62,000 nt of DNA from Phoronis australis (taxonomy: Eukaryota; Phoronida; Phoronidae): assembly GCA_002633005.1 (NCBI GenBank), contig NMRA01000013.1:1206618-1268617 (forward strand), in the 5' to 3' direction. Positions 31,231 through 43,546 of the stretch are shown here, piece after piece (the stretch's first letter is position 1; every line of letters starts with the position of its first letter). Under the pieces are notes generated by a model that was not told the DNA's origin, searched no databases, and saw only the letters and a program-made list of their open reading frames with translations. Both the position numbers and the translations under genes were made by a program.

Positions 31231-33299
31231 GTGCAGGTTCTGACACAAATATAGATAGGTATTTATGTACGAGTACAGAAGACGTGAAATATAATCTGGA
31301 ATGTCCCGTCATGACGGCTGAGTACAAGCGGTAGAGTTTCCAATCATGGCGCTGGACTCGAAATTCACCATCACAGGCGACGGGAAAAGGAGATTTTATC
31401 TGGTTATTTATGGGGTGCACTACATTTTTCAAGAACGGTGTTACATGAAACGAGGCTGCACGCCTTTTCCAGCGTGCCACCAGTGAATGTCCCAAACTAA
31501 GGTGTTTAGACACATAAACCAACGTTTTGTGACTTGCACTATGAAATAGTCGTCGTGTGAGTACAATTTGTTTACCTCAAACCAGCTTCGCAAACCGGTT
31601 ATAAACTGTGCGATGAAGTGGAAGTGGGTCTCAGATGTGTTTTTGTCAAAACAGCGAGTGTCGTGCTAGATGGCGGTAAGATGGAGAACCACAGAGTAGG
31701 TTTTTTGTAGTTATCTAATTAAAGTGATGGAACTTCTAGTGAGCTATGACGTATTTGACAGAAAAGTCGTGAAAGTAATATCATTACGACATTAGTTTGG
31801 GTTGTCAAAAATATCAAAAAACCAGCAAATGCTCTGTATGAATTGTCTTAAGAGATTACAAAAAAAATAAAAAATGCGACGTTGTTGGACGAGTTGACAT
31901 TGGAAAATTTTGCAAGATTGAACTCTTAAAGCTGCTATATGCCTGTCCTCTGTTAAAAATTTTATCGAATACTTTACTTACAGTTAAAATGGTTTCAGTT
32001 TAATCCTTACTGTGATTAGAAGTGACTTCTGGTATTCGAAAAACAACAACTCGATACCTTTCAGGGTCAGGGACCTGTCTCTCTAAAACGTATCAAATTG
32101 ATTCAAAAACATTTTAAATGGAGACTTACAACCAGTCTTACACATTCAATGTTGAAAAAATGTAGTAAAGTTTCGTCATTTAAGTGAATCTCAATTCATT
32201 GGCTTGACCAGGTGTCGAGTATTGACTCAAACAATAAGGAGTTGTCACTTCCTGAGCCCGATAGTCCCTTCTGAACTGAAAATTCTAAACTAAGAACAGT
32301 TCTACAGCGGAAGTTGTCTAAATTACAATCCAATCGTTTTTGGCAGAAGGCAGGTTTATAAAAGGTTGAGAGCAAATACGGATGGTGGTTCTACATCGAC
32401 CGTCACTGATCTTCCTGAAACTTAATGAGGTACTGAGTCTCCCCTAGATATGGACTACATGTAAGTCACCTTGAATTTTTCTGGCACAAGCCTCGTTTTC
32501 GTTTCTAAGCTGATCTTGCACACATGGCTTTTCCAATACTTATTTCTGTGAAAAAGTCCCAATTTTCAAGACTATTGAGACACCAACTTTTAAAAAAGTT
32601 AAGAGTAACTATGTATTCTTCTGTAAACTTTTCTGACCTTAAGATCCAGAAACACGTCTGATATTTAAGATAGAAATTTTAGTGTTTTTTTACTTAAAGT
32701 ACTGGTTTTTCAAAAACTGAGTTTACGAGAATTTTCAATAGGAAATTTTTAGCCGTTTCCAATGATAAAGCAAGCAAATAATATAGCATTTGTGAATATC
32801 AAACCAGTGTAATTTGACAGCATTGAGCTACTTTAGTACATACATCAAGTCAAAAGTTTGGTCTTTTCTCCGCTTAGTGGTTAACGTGTACATGTACTTT
32901 TACTGAGCACACCGTGCGCTATTTGACTATTCAGGTGCAGTGATTAGATATCAGTTTTGTAACGAAAATGCAGTACAGACATCACGATTTGTATACGTAT
33001 AGTGGGTTTGAATGTATTTAGAGGGTCTTGGGATCATCGGAAGCCCAAGTAGGGGAGATTGGGGGAAGATGAGCCGTTGTCCTTCCTAAGTATTCTGGTC
33101 ACAACATTCACACAAAGTAGCACAAAAGGGGATGGCAAGATTGAAATTCGTGATGGTTGTGGAGGTTCGGCGGGTGGAGACTTTGGTCTGTCAACAAATT
33201 ACGAAGCGTGATTATACAAATGAAGCGAGGCCTTCGTGTGTAAAATACATTGCATTAGAGTGTGGCGTGAAACTAGAAAACATACAAGAGCAACGCGGA
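31231..33299. other. No supported coding sequence, apart from the promoter-like site
   Basis: AT-rich sequence upstream of the LINE. A minus ORF at 31184-31522 has no recognised motif. The only structured signal is the TATA box and donor at 32357-32466 listed separately. Confidence 0.3.
32357..32466 (+). promoter_or_regulatory. TATA-box promoter with first exon and splice donor (candidate)
   Basis: TATAAAAGG at 32357-32365 is followed, about 30 bp on, by the expected start region. At 32450 the sequence reads ATGGACTACAT|GTAAGTC, a near-perfect splice donor at 32461. The arrangement suits a short first exon, either untranslated or encoding MDY. It could belong to the TLR gene at 38.1 kb, whose ORF is preceded by a TTCTAG acceptor-like site at about 38.09 kb. 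The intron would then be 5.6 kb and span the assembly gap. This link is inference only. Confidence 0.35.
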
Positions 33300-34180
33300 G
33301 CGCTCAAATGCGCCCACGAATGCACCGCAAACGTGTGCTTCTAGGGGTGTTTATTTGGAACATAAAAATGGCAACTAGATGGCGCAAAATATGTCGAATC
33401 CATCTGAAACCTATTTTATCAAAGTTCATAAAAATCCGTCAAGGAGCTTCTGAAAACCCCAGGAAAACGGAAAAATGAAATTGCCACTAAGAGGCGCCAC
33501 AGTAGATAAAGTCGACGGAAAAGCATCGTCAGACTTCCTCTTCATGCCAGTTTCCACAACCATCCTTAGAGTGGTTTGGTTGACAGAGGGGTAGACGCCA
33601 AATAACAAGACTCGAAAACAGTAAAAAAGGCCACTAGGTGGCGCAAAATACCACCAATCAAACCGAAATCCAGAGGATAGCGTCAACTCACTAATAGATA
33701 CCTATCTGCCAAATTTTATGAAAATCCGTTGAGGACCTTTGAAGATAGAGGTAAAAGTAAAAACTAAAATTGCCACTAGGGGGCACACCGGTAGTCGGAT
33801 CCATCCGAAAGTCATCGTCGATTGTTGTCAAGTTCATAAAAATACATTTGCTAAATCTAATAAAGATCCTACAGAGGGTTTAGGAGATACAGCCATACGC
33901 GTAAAAAACTGCCACTAGGAGGCGCCACGGTTGTCAAGGTCGTCAGAAAATCATCGTTAGCCCTCATCTTCACATTAGGAACATACAAGTTAATTTCCGC
34001 AATCATCCTTAGTTTGGTTGACAGAGGGGCAGATGCCTAAAAACGGAAACGAAAATAGTAAAAATGGCCACATGGTGACGCAAAATGCCTCGAATTTAAT
34101 TAAAAACCAGATGATAGCGACACTTCGCTAATTGATGCCTACATGTATTAGTTCTGCCAAATTTTATGAAAATCGACGAG
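33300..34180. repeat. Modular repeat block B: six CTCF-like cores at ~140-bp spacing
   Basis: Cores start at 33371 (GCAACTAGATGGCGC), 33483 (GCCACTAAGAGGCGCC), 33630 (GCCACTAGGTGGCGC), 33772 (GCCACTAGGGGGCAC), 33911 (GCCACTAGGAGGCGCC) and 34067 (GCCACATGGTGACGC). The spacings are 112, 147, 142, 139 and 156 bp. Between cores lie shared words: AATCCATCCGAAA, CTCACTAATAGATGCCTA, CCAAATTTTATGAAAATCCG, GGTTTGGTTGACAGAGGGG. Three kinds of module alternate: one with GGTGGCGCAAAATA, one with GGGGGCACACCGG, one with GGAGGCGCCACAG. Confidence 0.7.
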
Positions 34181-35519
34181 AATACTGGGACATCAGAATT
34201 CTAAAGGTGGTCTTTCATGAATTTTTTCAAAAATACAATATTCACAGACTGTTTAACGTTATACCTTAAATTTCAAATGAAGCTTGGAATGTTTCTTTAA
34301 TGCATTATTTATGTGCTAGAGTAAGTTGCAAGTTGTTTTGGACAGCTCCGACTGATTTCAATTAATCGACAAATTTTAGGCCTTTTAATTTTCGATGCTT
34401 AAACATGCCCTGAATATACAGTGCATGTGGGTTTGTGTGGACTTACATGAGCTTGAAACATAACGTGCGGGCATAAGAATCATACTTGTTGTATAAGCGC
34501 AATATTTACGCTCATACATACCCCATTATGGAAATGAGATCTTTTTCAAAGAAATTTTTTGTCCAAGTCTTTCGCAACGAAGCGCATGCACCTAAGATTT
34601 TTCCATAGGTAGTCAGCAATTCCTCATCAAGAATGTGCATGTGATAAACTGAGTGTTTTTGTACCTCTTTTATCTGTTCAGTACCTATCATTTAAATCAC
34701 GAATTACTTACTATAAGTCTGAAGTTTGAGAAATACGATGAACAGCAAAATCGCCCATGTCCCAATTTAAGAATCAACTTGTCTAACTTCAGAACATCAT
34801 ATCTCAAAAATGGCTGATCGGATTCATATGAAACGCTCAGGTACTATTTTTATGCATGTTTCTGTAAAACTACATTAGGAATTGTTTTCAAATTCTTCCA
34901 CTTATGCATGACGCGTTATCAAAAATAATGGCTTTTAATTTTTATAAAAAAAATAAAAGTTGCATAAAATGAAACCAAATGATAATATAGAAAATTTTAA
35001 CAGTGCCTATGAGTTATCCTGTTGATAATTTATATCAACTGAACACTGGTCATGTTATTTATACCATTATTATGAATATACATCTCTTTTTGCTAAATTC
35101 TGCTGAAAATGCATGGATGGTCATGTGACCCAATTAATGGAGTATAGGTAAAAAGTCATTAATCAAATTGCGCTGCCTATCTACTTTCAAAATGGGTTTT
35201 GTAGATATTCTGCAAAACACTAAGTCTTGCCATTAGGTCCAACATAACCTTAAATTTACAAAGATGAAAGTCAAGGACTGAGAAAAAAGATGCATTAAAT
35301 GTCTCATGCAAGATGTGTATATGTTCACGGGACCCACACGCACTAAACTGACTTAGCGCAAAACCGCGACCAATAAAAATACCTTAATTTGCATTTAACT
35401 GTTATAATGTATGTAATATTTTTGATGCTCAGATATAAAGCCTTCTACTTTTTTCTGGGCTTAACTCTTGTTAATGTAATTGCGTTTTTTATAATAAAAA
35501 TTAAAAAATAACAATGCCG
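34181..35519. other. AT-rich spacer, nothing recognised
   Basis: No coding frame, terminal repeat or RNA-like structure was recognised between repeat blocks B and C. Confidence 0.4.
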
Positions 35520-36030
35520 AGCGTTGAAATGCACACACAGCAGCAACGCAAACAGTGAAATTCTAGGGTGTCAAAAAGTGCACCCTTATGGCGTAGAATA
35601 TGTCAAATCTATCCCAACATTGATAGATGCCATCTCCATCACAACAGAAGCTTGCTTGCCACATTTCAATGAAAACTGTCAAAGAACTCTAAAGATATAT
35701 ATATACAATCATAAAAACGTTAACTGCCACTGAGGGCACAGCGGTAGTCACAACCATCCAAAAGTCGTAGGTAGCCATAGTCGCAAAAAACTTATTCTTG
35801 CAAAATGTCACAAAGATCCTTCAAAAGAGTAAGAAGATACATCAAGGAAGCAATAAAGACAAAAATCGCAACCAAGAGACACCACAGTTGTCACATCCGT
35901 CTAAAATCAATGATTCCTTAACAGGAGAAAAAATTAATTCTGAAAAATAAAATAGCCACTAGGAGGTGCAAAATTACATCAAATCGACAAGAAACTAGAA
36001 GACGATAGTCCTCACTTTAATAGAACCTAC
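35520..36030. repeat. Modular repeat block C (decayed)
   Basis: Cores GCCACTGAGGGCACAGCGG at 35725, GCAACCAAGAGACACCAC near 35868 and GCCACTAGGAGGTGC at 35955. The linking words (CGTAGAATATGTCAAATCTATCC, GAAGATACATC) match block B with more substitutions. This is an older copy of the same family. Confidence 0.55.
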
Positions 36031-36329
36031 ATGCGGCGGACATTAAAATCCAAAGCGAGGCTCACTGTTTAATTTGTTGATCAAGAATATTAAAATCAAG
36101 CATAGCCTGATCCTATGCACTCCCTGTGACTAACAGTTGATTTGTCATTGATCTGAAAGAATAATTGATGTTATTAAATATATTTTTTATTAAAATAATA
36201 AACCAGACTCGTAATTGAAAATAAAAAATATTTGACCACCAATTCTGCTTTCTTGGTTGTAATAATTCTTACGTCTATTTCATGTGTTAGATTTCAAGTA
36301 TCAATTTGGACCAAGTTGAATTTTAAAAT

Positions 36330-37037
36330 NNNNNNNNNNNNNNNNNNNNNNNNNNNNNNNNNNNNNNNNNNNNNNNNNNNNNNNNNNNNNNNNNNNNNNN
36401 NNNNNNNNNNNNNNNNNNNNNNNNNNNNNNNNNNNNNNNNNNNNNNNNNNNNNNNNNNNNNNNNNNNNNNNNNNNNNNNNNNNNNNNNNNNNNNNNNNNN
36501 NNNNNNNNNNNNNNNNNNNNNNNNNNNNNNNNNNNNNNNNNNNNNNNNNNNNNNNNNNNNNNNNNNNNNNNNNNNNNNNNNNNNNNNNNNNNNNNNNNNN
36601 NNNNNNNNNNNNNNNNNNNNNNNNNNNNNNNNNNNNNNNNNNNNNNNNNNNNNNNNNNNNNNNNNNNNNNNNNNNNNNNNNNNNNNNNNNNNNNNNNNNN
36701 NNNNNNNNNNNNNNNNNNNNNNNNNNNNNNNNNNNNNNNNNNNNNNNNNNNNNNNNNNNNNNNNNNNNNNNNNNNNNNNNNNNNNNNNNNNNNNNNNNNN
36801 NNNNNNNNNNNNNNNNNNNNNNNNNNNNNNNNNNNNNNNNNNNNNNNNNNNNNNNNNNNNNNNNNNNNNNNNNNNNNNNNNNNNNNNNNNNNNNNNNNNN
36901 NNNNNNNNNNNNNNNNNNNNNNNNNNNNNNNNNNNNNNNNNNNNNNNNNNNNNNNNNNNNNNNNNNNNNNNNNNNNNNNNNNNNNNNNNNNNNNNNNNNN
37001 NNNNNNNNNNNNNNNNNNNNNNNNNNNNNNNNNNNNN
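36330..37037. other. Assembly gap (708 N)
   Basis: Run of N. Open frames that cross it are artefacts. The true length may differ. It lies between repeat block C and the TLR gene and could hide a 5' exon or more repeat. Confidence 0.99.
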
Positions 37038-38111
37038 GCGACAAAATATGATCTAACTTTTCGAAAACATTTATTTTACACGGACATATTTTGCTTCGTC
37101 GGCGTATGGCAACGACCCAACGCTTCCGAATCTAAACGTCTTTAGAGATTGTGAAGCGTGTCCGTATTTTTTCTAGCCGTTCGGGGAACAACACGGACTG
37201 AGACACAGACTCCTACAGTGTATGCCGATAAGCTAACAGAGCTATCGTAGCGAGCCTCGTTTTGGAACGCGCCTCCTGTCGGCGTGAATAGGGTCTATGG
37301 TCTATCCCTGAGAGAACCATGTCTCAAAAACTTTTTGTGACAACATCGGGAGTGATTTTAAAAGGAGATTTTCATGAGACTAGGCACTTTGTGTAATGAC
37401 AGAAGAAACGTTCAGTCAAAACTTGAAGGCATCAGCATTTTATTTTTTTAGAAACCAAAAATGATAATTTTCACAAAAACTACCAATTACGTGACGATAT
37501 GTAATTGTGCGATATTTGAAAGCCTGCATTAAGATTTTCAGTAATTGAAGATTCAGGAATGCTGAATGTAGACCTTAACTGATTGAAAATGAAGGACTAA
37601 AAAGTTTTTTTGGTGAAAATTGAAATGAATTCACAAAAGCTGACAAGTGCTAGAGAAAACTTAAGGTACGCAAGAAACCAAAAACATCATATCAGGATGC
37701 GCAGATATAATGAACAATTTACATTTAAAACGATTCTAAAAATTCAAACACCAAACTGGAAAATTCTGTTGAAGTTTTTTGCATTTCTTTGAAAAAATAT
37801 GTCATGCTATCAGCACCACATGAAAATTCGAGTTCCTTTTAACGTTACATGTCAAGTGTTATCAAGATTATAATGAACAGGAAGGCGTAGAGATTATAAT
37901 GCTCGCTGCTCAGTCCCACTCCATTTTGACACAGTTTTCATATCCTGTAACAAATGCCATAATTCTATTGGGTACTAGCTATCAGGAAGTGTTTGTTATT
38001 GATAAAAAATCACCATAAGTAACATCAAGACAGATTACATAGACATTACCTGAACTAGATGGCAGGGGAGTGGAATCACTAGCTTCTAGCAACTAAAAGA
38101 CTGAGATTAAC
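37038..38111. other. 5' flank of the TLR gene
   Basis: No coding frame recognised. The last part (CTAGCTTCTAG at about 38080-38090) contains an acceptor-like AG 20 bp before the TLR start codon, compatible with a spliced 5' UTR. No TATA box was seen close to the start. Confidence 0.35.
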
Positions 38112-40322
38112 ATGGAGTGTTTGTACATCTTTGTGATACTACTGTGTCTTATCACAGAAGTGAGCTGCAACTGTGTGGTTATACGGAGCAATGATACGAG
38201 TGAATGGAAAAAGTTAACTACTAAACAGCCTCTTGTGAAATGCTTTCAGGCCACGAGTCTCGGTCTTGAGAGGTTATCAAACACAGGGCAACTGTGCACC
38301 AGTTTGGCAAACGTCACCACCATAGACGTATCAAACAACAGCTTTCGCAATATTGAGGATATCAAATGCTTCGTAAAAGTCCAACATCTAAATTTATCCT
38401 GGAATAACATGGAGAGCTTACAAAGACACGATTTTAGAAAGTTTGGGGAACTGAAAACTGTCGACCTATCTTGGAACAAGATTAAGCGTATTTCGCCAGA
38501 GGTATTTCCATGGCAAAATCTACAGAAACTGGAGTGCATAAATTTGACGCACAATAAATTGACAGAGCTGGACACGTGGTACCTAATGCTCAACAAGAAC
38601 ACATTCAGATATTTAAATGTATCCTACAACAACATTAAGATATTTTCCAACTCCTACAAGTGGGATCTTAAAAATTCAACGCGCACCACAAGGAAACATC
38701 CGAAGTTATGTCTCGACTTGTCTTACAACAACGTAAGTCAAATCAGCTATGAAACAATACTGTCTTTTAAGTTCCAAGATCTTTTTACTGATCCTTACCG
38801 CACTTTGTCCGGAACCGACTTATTTGACATTGATGCAACATTTGGAAACAGTATACAGACATTATTTACAGGACACAAATGGAAATGTGACTGTGACATG
38901 TACCTTTTTTACCACTTATTTTGGGAAGCAATGTGCAGGCATTTAATAAAAGTACAGCGAACGGTAAGTGAAACAAGATGCGTTTCTGTGTGGGGAAGTA
39001 AACAAGTAACTATGGAGACACAGTACGGAAACTGTCCAAGAGATGTTCTATGTCAAAAGTATTCTAAAGGAGAAGCACGTGATTTGTTACAGTGTTTATT
39101 GAATTATGCGACCTCCATCGTATGCAGCGATACCTCAGAAAACTTTGGAGGCAAACGTTTGATAAATCTGAATAAATCGGAACTTTATGCAACATGTACC
39201 GTGAGGCAAAATTGTCCAAATGCCTGCTCATGTATTAAAGATTATAAAAATACATCAATCATAAGTGTGAACTGCACTGGTCAACACTTGACTGATCTAC
39301 CTCATCAAATGCCTTCAGGAAATCTAAAATTATACATGAACAAAAACGAGATAAAAGAACTTACACAAAGCAGAAACTACTGGAAGCAAGTTATTGTTCT
39401 GGATATATCATTTAACAATATCAGCCAAATGAGTGATTCTGTTTTCTGGGATATGACCAACTTGAGAGAACTTTATCTGCACAACAACAAAATAAATGAA
39501 ATCAGCAAGAAAATCCAAGATGTTTTGCAAGAACGGAAATTGAATATGTTCCAGATATATGAAAATCCACTAGAGTGTGATTGTCGTCTTCAAAATTGGT
39601 TGAAAAATCTGAAATCTGTACATAATGACTTTGTTACTGTTACATGTGGCTTCACTGGTTTACAAAGTCTGATGGACTATGACTGCAGTATCGATGTCAC
39701 AGGAATAATCCTTATAGTTACGTTTCCTGTTTTTATTACTGGTGTCCTGCTGTTTTTCGGCTACAGATACCGACAACAAATAACAATTGTGCTGTATAAT
39801 CGCATTGGTGTTCATTTCGGTCACATGCTAGAAGAAGTGCATGAATACGAGGACAATGACGCGTTCGTGTTCTATCACTCCGATATCGATGACCAACGTA
39901 AATTCGTCAGAGAGAAATTTTGCGCAGATCTTGAGAATGGCGCAACGCCCTATAAGCTAATCATTCCTGACAGAGATTTTGAACTAGGGATTTCCTTTCA
40001 GGAAAACATCAACGTAGCAATCAAGAAAAGTCGGCGTTGTATACTGATCGTTTCAAGGGAATTTATCAAGAGTAAGACTTGTATGGGCGTGTTTCAGCTA
40101 GCACATGAGAAAAACGGTGACAGGAAGGGGCGCTACCTCGTGATAGTCAAGTACAACCAAATCTACAGAAATGACTACCTAGACAGTGCTTTGCTTGCAG
40201 AATCAAATGTTCTATATTACCAGTACATGCACCTGGGTTGTTTCACTGACAGAGCAAGCAAACAATTCACAAGGAAATTAAAGTACATGATGCCAAAGCC
40301 TAAGAGAGAGAGAGAGAGATAG
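38112..40322 (+). CDS. Toll-like receptor, two cysteine clusters, intronless
   Basis: The 736 residues run as follows. Signal peptide 1-19 (MECLYIFVILLCLITEVSC). Leucine-rich repeats ~60-215 (IDVSNNSF, LNLSWNNM, VDLSWNKI, LNVSYNNI). First LRR C-cap ~257-310 (WKCDCDMY). LRR N-cap with CPNACSC at 368-374, then two further LRRs. Second C-cap from ~486 (NPLECDCRLQNW). Transmembrane helix ~528-551. TIR domain ~582-727 with box 1 DAFVFYHSD and box 2 PDRDFELG. The two cysteine clusters and Toll-like layout make it an invertebrate 'multiple cysteine cluster' TLR. Such receptors signal in immunity or development through TIR adaptors. The BB loop has RDFELG where most TLRs have RDxxPG, so the usual proline is missing. 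The C-terminus reads PKPKRERER and stops inside a GA microsatellite. A decayed relative lies at 45262-45770. Confidence 0.92.
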   Translation: MECLYIFVILLCLITEVSCNCVVIRSNDTSEWKKLTTKQPLVKCFQATSLGLERLSNTGQLCTSLANVTTIDVSNNSFRNIEDIKCFVKVQHLNLSWNNMESLQRHDFRKFGELKTVDLSWNKIKRISPEVFPWQNLQKLECINLTHNKLTELDTWYLMLNKNTFRYLNVSYNNIKIFSNSYKWDLKNSTRTTRKHPKLCLDLSYNNVSQISYETILSFKFQDLFTDPYRTLSGTDLFDIDATFGNSIQTLFTGHKWKCDCDMYLFYHLFWEAMCRHLIKVQRTVSETRCVSVWGSKQVTMETQYGNCPRDVLCQKYSKGEARDLLQCLLNYATSIVCSDTSENFGGKRLINLNKSELYATCTVRQNCPNACSCIKDYKNTSIISVNCTGQHLTDLPHQMPSGNLKLYMNKNEIKELTQSRNYWKQVIVLDISFNNISQMSDSVFWDMTNLRELYLHNNKINEISKKIQDVLQERKLNMFQIYENPLECDCRLQNWLKNLKSVHNDFVTVTCGFTGLQSLMDYDCSIDVTGIILIVTFPVFITGVLLFFGYRYRQQITIVLYNRIGVHFGHMLEEVHEYEDNDAFVFYHSDIDDQRKFVREKFCADLENGATPYKLIIPDRDFELGISFQENINVAIKKSRRCILIVSREFIKSKTCMGVFQLAHEKNGDRKGRYLVIVKYNQIYRNDYLDSALLAESNVLYYQYMHLGCFTDRASKQFTRKLKYMMPKPKRERER

Positions 40323-40336
40323 AGAGATAGAGAGAC
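40302..40336 (+). repeat. (GA)n microsatellite spanning the TLR stop codon
   Basis: AGAGAGAGAGAGAGATAGAG... encodes the last RERER residues and supplies the TAG stop. Repeat-length changes that are not multiples of three would alter the C-terminal tail. Confidence 0.8.
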
Positions 40337-41814
40337 ACCTGCTTAAAAGTTATCTCAAACCTTCTTTAGTGGCCTCCATTCTAATTCGTATATCAAAATC
40401 TAAGCTTTGTCAACTTATAAAAGTACATATTTTCTGAAAGAAAAAAATCAGGGAAAATAAAAATATGTTTTATATTCATGTATCATTATTAATATTACGT
40501 AAGCACTTTTTAAATCATAATTTCATTTTTAAGAAACTTAAGGTATATTTCATAGCAAAATAACCCCTAAATTGATTTTAATGAAACCTATTTTAAATGA
40601 AAACTCCACCATTTACCTTAAAAACGCTACTATGAATTTCAGATTAGTCTTTTCATTTGGTTTCTATGACAAATCAACTCGTAAAACATAACGTATTTTT
40701 GTAAAAAATAGAAGTTGCATTCGTCTGTGTTAAAGTACGGGAAAAATTGGCCTTTATATCGAAAATCCTAATGTTAGCGTTAGATTGATGAATAAATATT
40801 AAGTTTGGAATGTTTCAGCGAAATCCACGATGCTGTTTTCGAGAACTCGTGTTCCTAAGTTCAAATAAAGACTTTTGTCGAAGCCAAGAAAAAGTCAATT
40901 AAATTGGGACGAGTGAAAATCTCACAGTCTTCGATTAATTTTCGTTCAATATAACCTATACATGCCTAAATCATGTTAGCTATTCCAACATTCACTCACA
41001 ATGTCAACTGAATTTGCAGTGCGTAATTAACTTAATTATCATTAAAACTTACCACCCACGAGGTGCGATCAATTGTTGCTGTTGTTTGACCTACTTTTAA
41101 GTAGGTCACAGTTCATTGTTATGCACCTAGTCGGTACATGTCACGTGCCAGGAGACTGATACCAAACCAATTAAGAAACGGTGGTTAAAGCATGTCGTTA
41201 TAATGAGATCATAACACCAAAATGTCAATTTACTTAATATTGAATTACGGAAGTTGGGTGAGGATTTATCTCTTTTCACAACTTGCTTTGTTTATGACCA
41301 CAGAGGCGTGAGGCGACTCGTAGCATTCATTCTCAACAGTTGTTTGCATGTAAACCCACAACTCCCCAGGATCAAAACTACGTTTGTCTTAAGCACTGTT
41401 CTATCATAAGTACACATCGTTGACTTAATATCATGGCGACTCAGTGAATGAAAGGATTGAAGGTACATACAAAGCCGCTCTGTACCTGGCGGGAGATTCG
41501 ATATGAGTGACAGCCCTGTAACTTTCGACCTCGGATAAGTAGTTAAAAAATATCCACGCGGTTGTGTGGTTCCAAGGTGGTTCTGCAAAACCTTTTTTTT
41601 CTTGCTAAACGGTATATATTTTGTATTTGAAGTTCCCTGAGAATCAAGATAAAGTAATTTGCTAGACACATGTGAAATATTGTAAAAATGGCTAATTTTG
41701 TAAATAAGGTTTGAGGTAACCTTAGCAATTTTTAATCCCCTGTTATGACGTCAAACGTTAAGTGCATGCGGATTAAAGAGAAATAAATTGTGAGTGTGAA
41801 TAAATGATCACAAT
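40337..41814. other. 3' flank of the TLR gene, no gene supported
   Basis: AT-rich. It presumably holds the TLR 3' UTR (AAAATAAAAATATG near 40455 is a possible polyadenylation signal). The minus ORF 41292-41669 has no recognisable motif. Confidence 0.35.
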
Positions 41815-41973
41815 TCTCATTTTATTGAGTTTGCCAAGAGTTTATGCAATTTTTGTTCCCACCAGATTAAAAGGTTCAGATCAGGATAAAGAATCATGAA
41901 CTTTGGTCTTGATGGTAATAACTTTATTCTTGTCCGGTTCAATCTGTACCCTTTTACCTTTGATGTTTAAATA
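41815..41973 (-). CDS. Candidate terminal exon, unrecognised, with poly(A) signal
   Basis: On the minus strand, CTTTTCGGTTTATCAG is followed at 41973 by 30 open codons, YLNIKGKRVQIEPDKNKVIT.., with stop TGA at 41881. The other two frames close at once. An AATAAA lies about 55 bp downstream (plus-strand TTTATT near 41820). This looks like a short last exon plus 3' UTR of a minus-strand gene whose other exons I could not place. Family not recognised. Confidence 0.4.
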
Positions 41974-43546
41974 CTGATAAACCGAAAAGCAGAATTAGTG
42001 CTTCACAGGTATTCACTGATATCACGTTGAATCATTTTTACAAAAATGTTGTACAGGCAACGAGCCCACATTCCATCAAGGAAACTTTTGATCTAGACCA
42101 CCATGCACTGTTACACCAATGGTCTAAACTTGATAGATGAGGATTTTAAATCTTGAAAAATCCCGACTCAGGTTTGATGAACACAAATTCAATTACTAAA
42201 CAGTGGTTCATTAACTTTTCACAGTGGGAAGTGTATGGAACATGGTGTACTATCCATTGATATTTTAAAAGGTTTGCTCCTTCTGATTGACCAGCAGTGG
42301 AAATTTGCTGTCATTATGACAGGAGAGGTGTTAAAACGTTGTTTATACCAGTAGCACAGTAGCTCCTGTCCGCATTACACGAGATTCAGGTGGCGCTGAA
42401 TGCCTGTCCACCAAAGACCAGTGATCGCAGTCTGGCGGGATAGTGAATTTCAACATGACGTGGCTATTTTGAAATTCAGCTATATGATAATACAAGGACT
42501 CTTTGGTTGGTAATTGCTCTATTATGTTAGGAAGTGTAGCAGAATTATAGCAGAACTACTAAAACACTGACTTCAGACTACTTTCTACATTTAGGTCATG
42601 TAGTCTGTTACCTACATATATCAAATTAAGTTAACTAAATACATAAAATGACATGAAAATTTAAAAAATGCTACAGTCGCTCCCAGTGTTTAGGACCTTG
42701 TTTATGATGACCAATTTTGCATCTGATTACGCAACTTAATCTCCAGAGAGCCATAACATCAGCTGAGGCTGGATGATTTCTTTGAAGACAGCAGCTGATT
42801 TTAAGGTCAGCGGAACTGGTCATGGAGCTCAAACTCTCCCGACTGGTGAGGGTGTCAGCATAAGATTCATTTCATTGCAGAGAATGATTTCAAACATCAA
42901 CAAACTGTTGATTATCTTCAAGCCCAGAAATCACACTAAGAAACAATTTGAAACTAATTTCATACTGCCGAGTGATCTAAATCAAATTCAATTGATAAGA
43001 GGTGTCACTGTTTCAATTTATATTTTATTTGAGAACACGTAAGGGTGAACGAATTTGACCTGAACTAAAAATGATAAATAGATGTGTATAAGTGGCACAA
43101 ATTGGTCGAAAGAAGTGGCAAGCATTTTTCTGTTTGTGCATTTTAAATAAAGATGATATCCTTGTTTAAATTGGTGCCCAATACCATGGCAAGAATTGTA
43201 TGACAGTTGGCTTATCTCAAAATCCAAGTGCTTCCTGCAAGTTTGGTCATTGGCCCAATTATGTTAGACATCCAGCAAAATTAAAGAGAAGCTTTCATAT
43301 AGCTACATTGTACAAAAGTTTTAGGTTATATAAGCAACATTTCTTGTCCGATTTTCAAAATTTGAGAACGTATCCTTGTATACTTTTTACGAGCTTTAAA
43401 TTATGCTATTTAAAGACTTTGAAAACGATCAATCAAAAATTACTTCCGTAACCTCACAGAGTGTTTATGATGGGTTTGCTTATCTATAGCACGATAACAC
43501 CAGCAGCCGAAGGCAATGTAATTAATACAACTGCAAGGTGTCTCAG
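41974..43546. other. No supported gene
   Basis: Mixed sequence with short plus ORFs (42773-43042, 43200-43451) showing no recognisable motif. If the 41.9-kb exon is real, part of this is its upstream intron. Confidence 0.3.

Noticed and set aside
36232-37056. Long open frames on both strands across the N run
   Set aside because: They consist almost entirely of unresolved bases; artefact of the gap.
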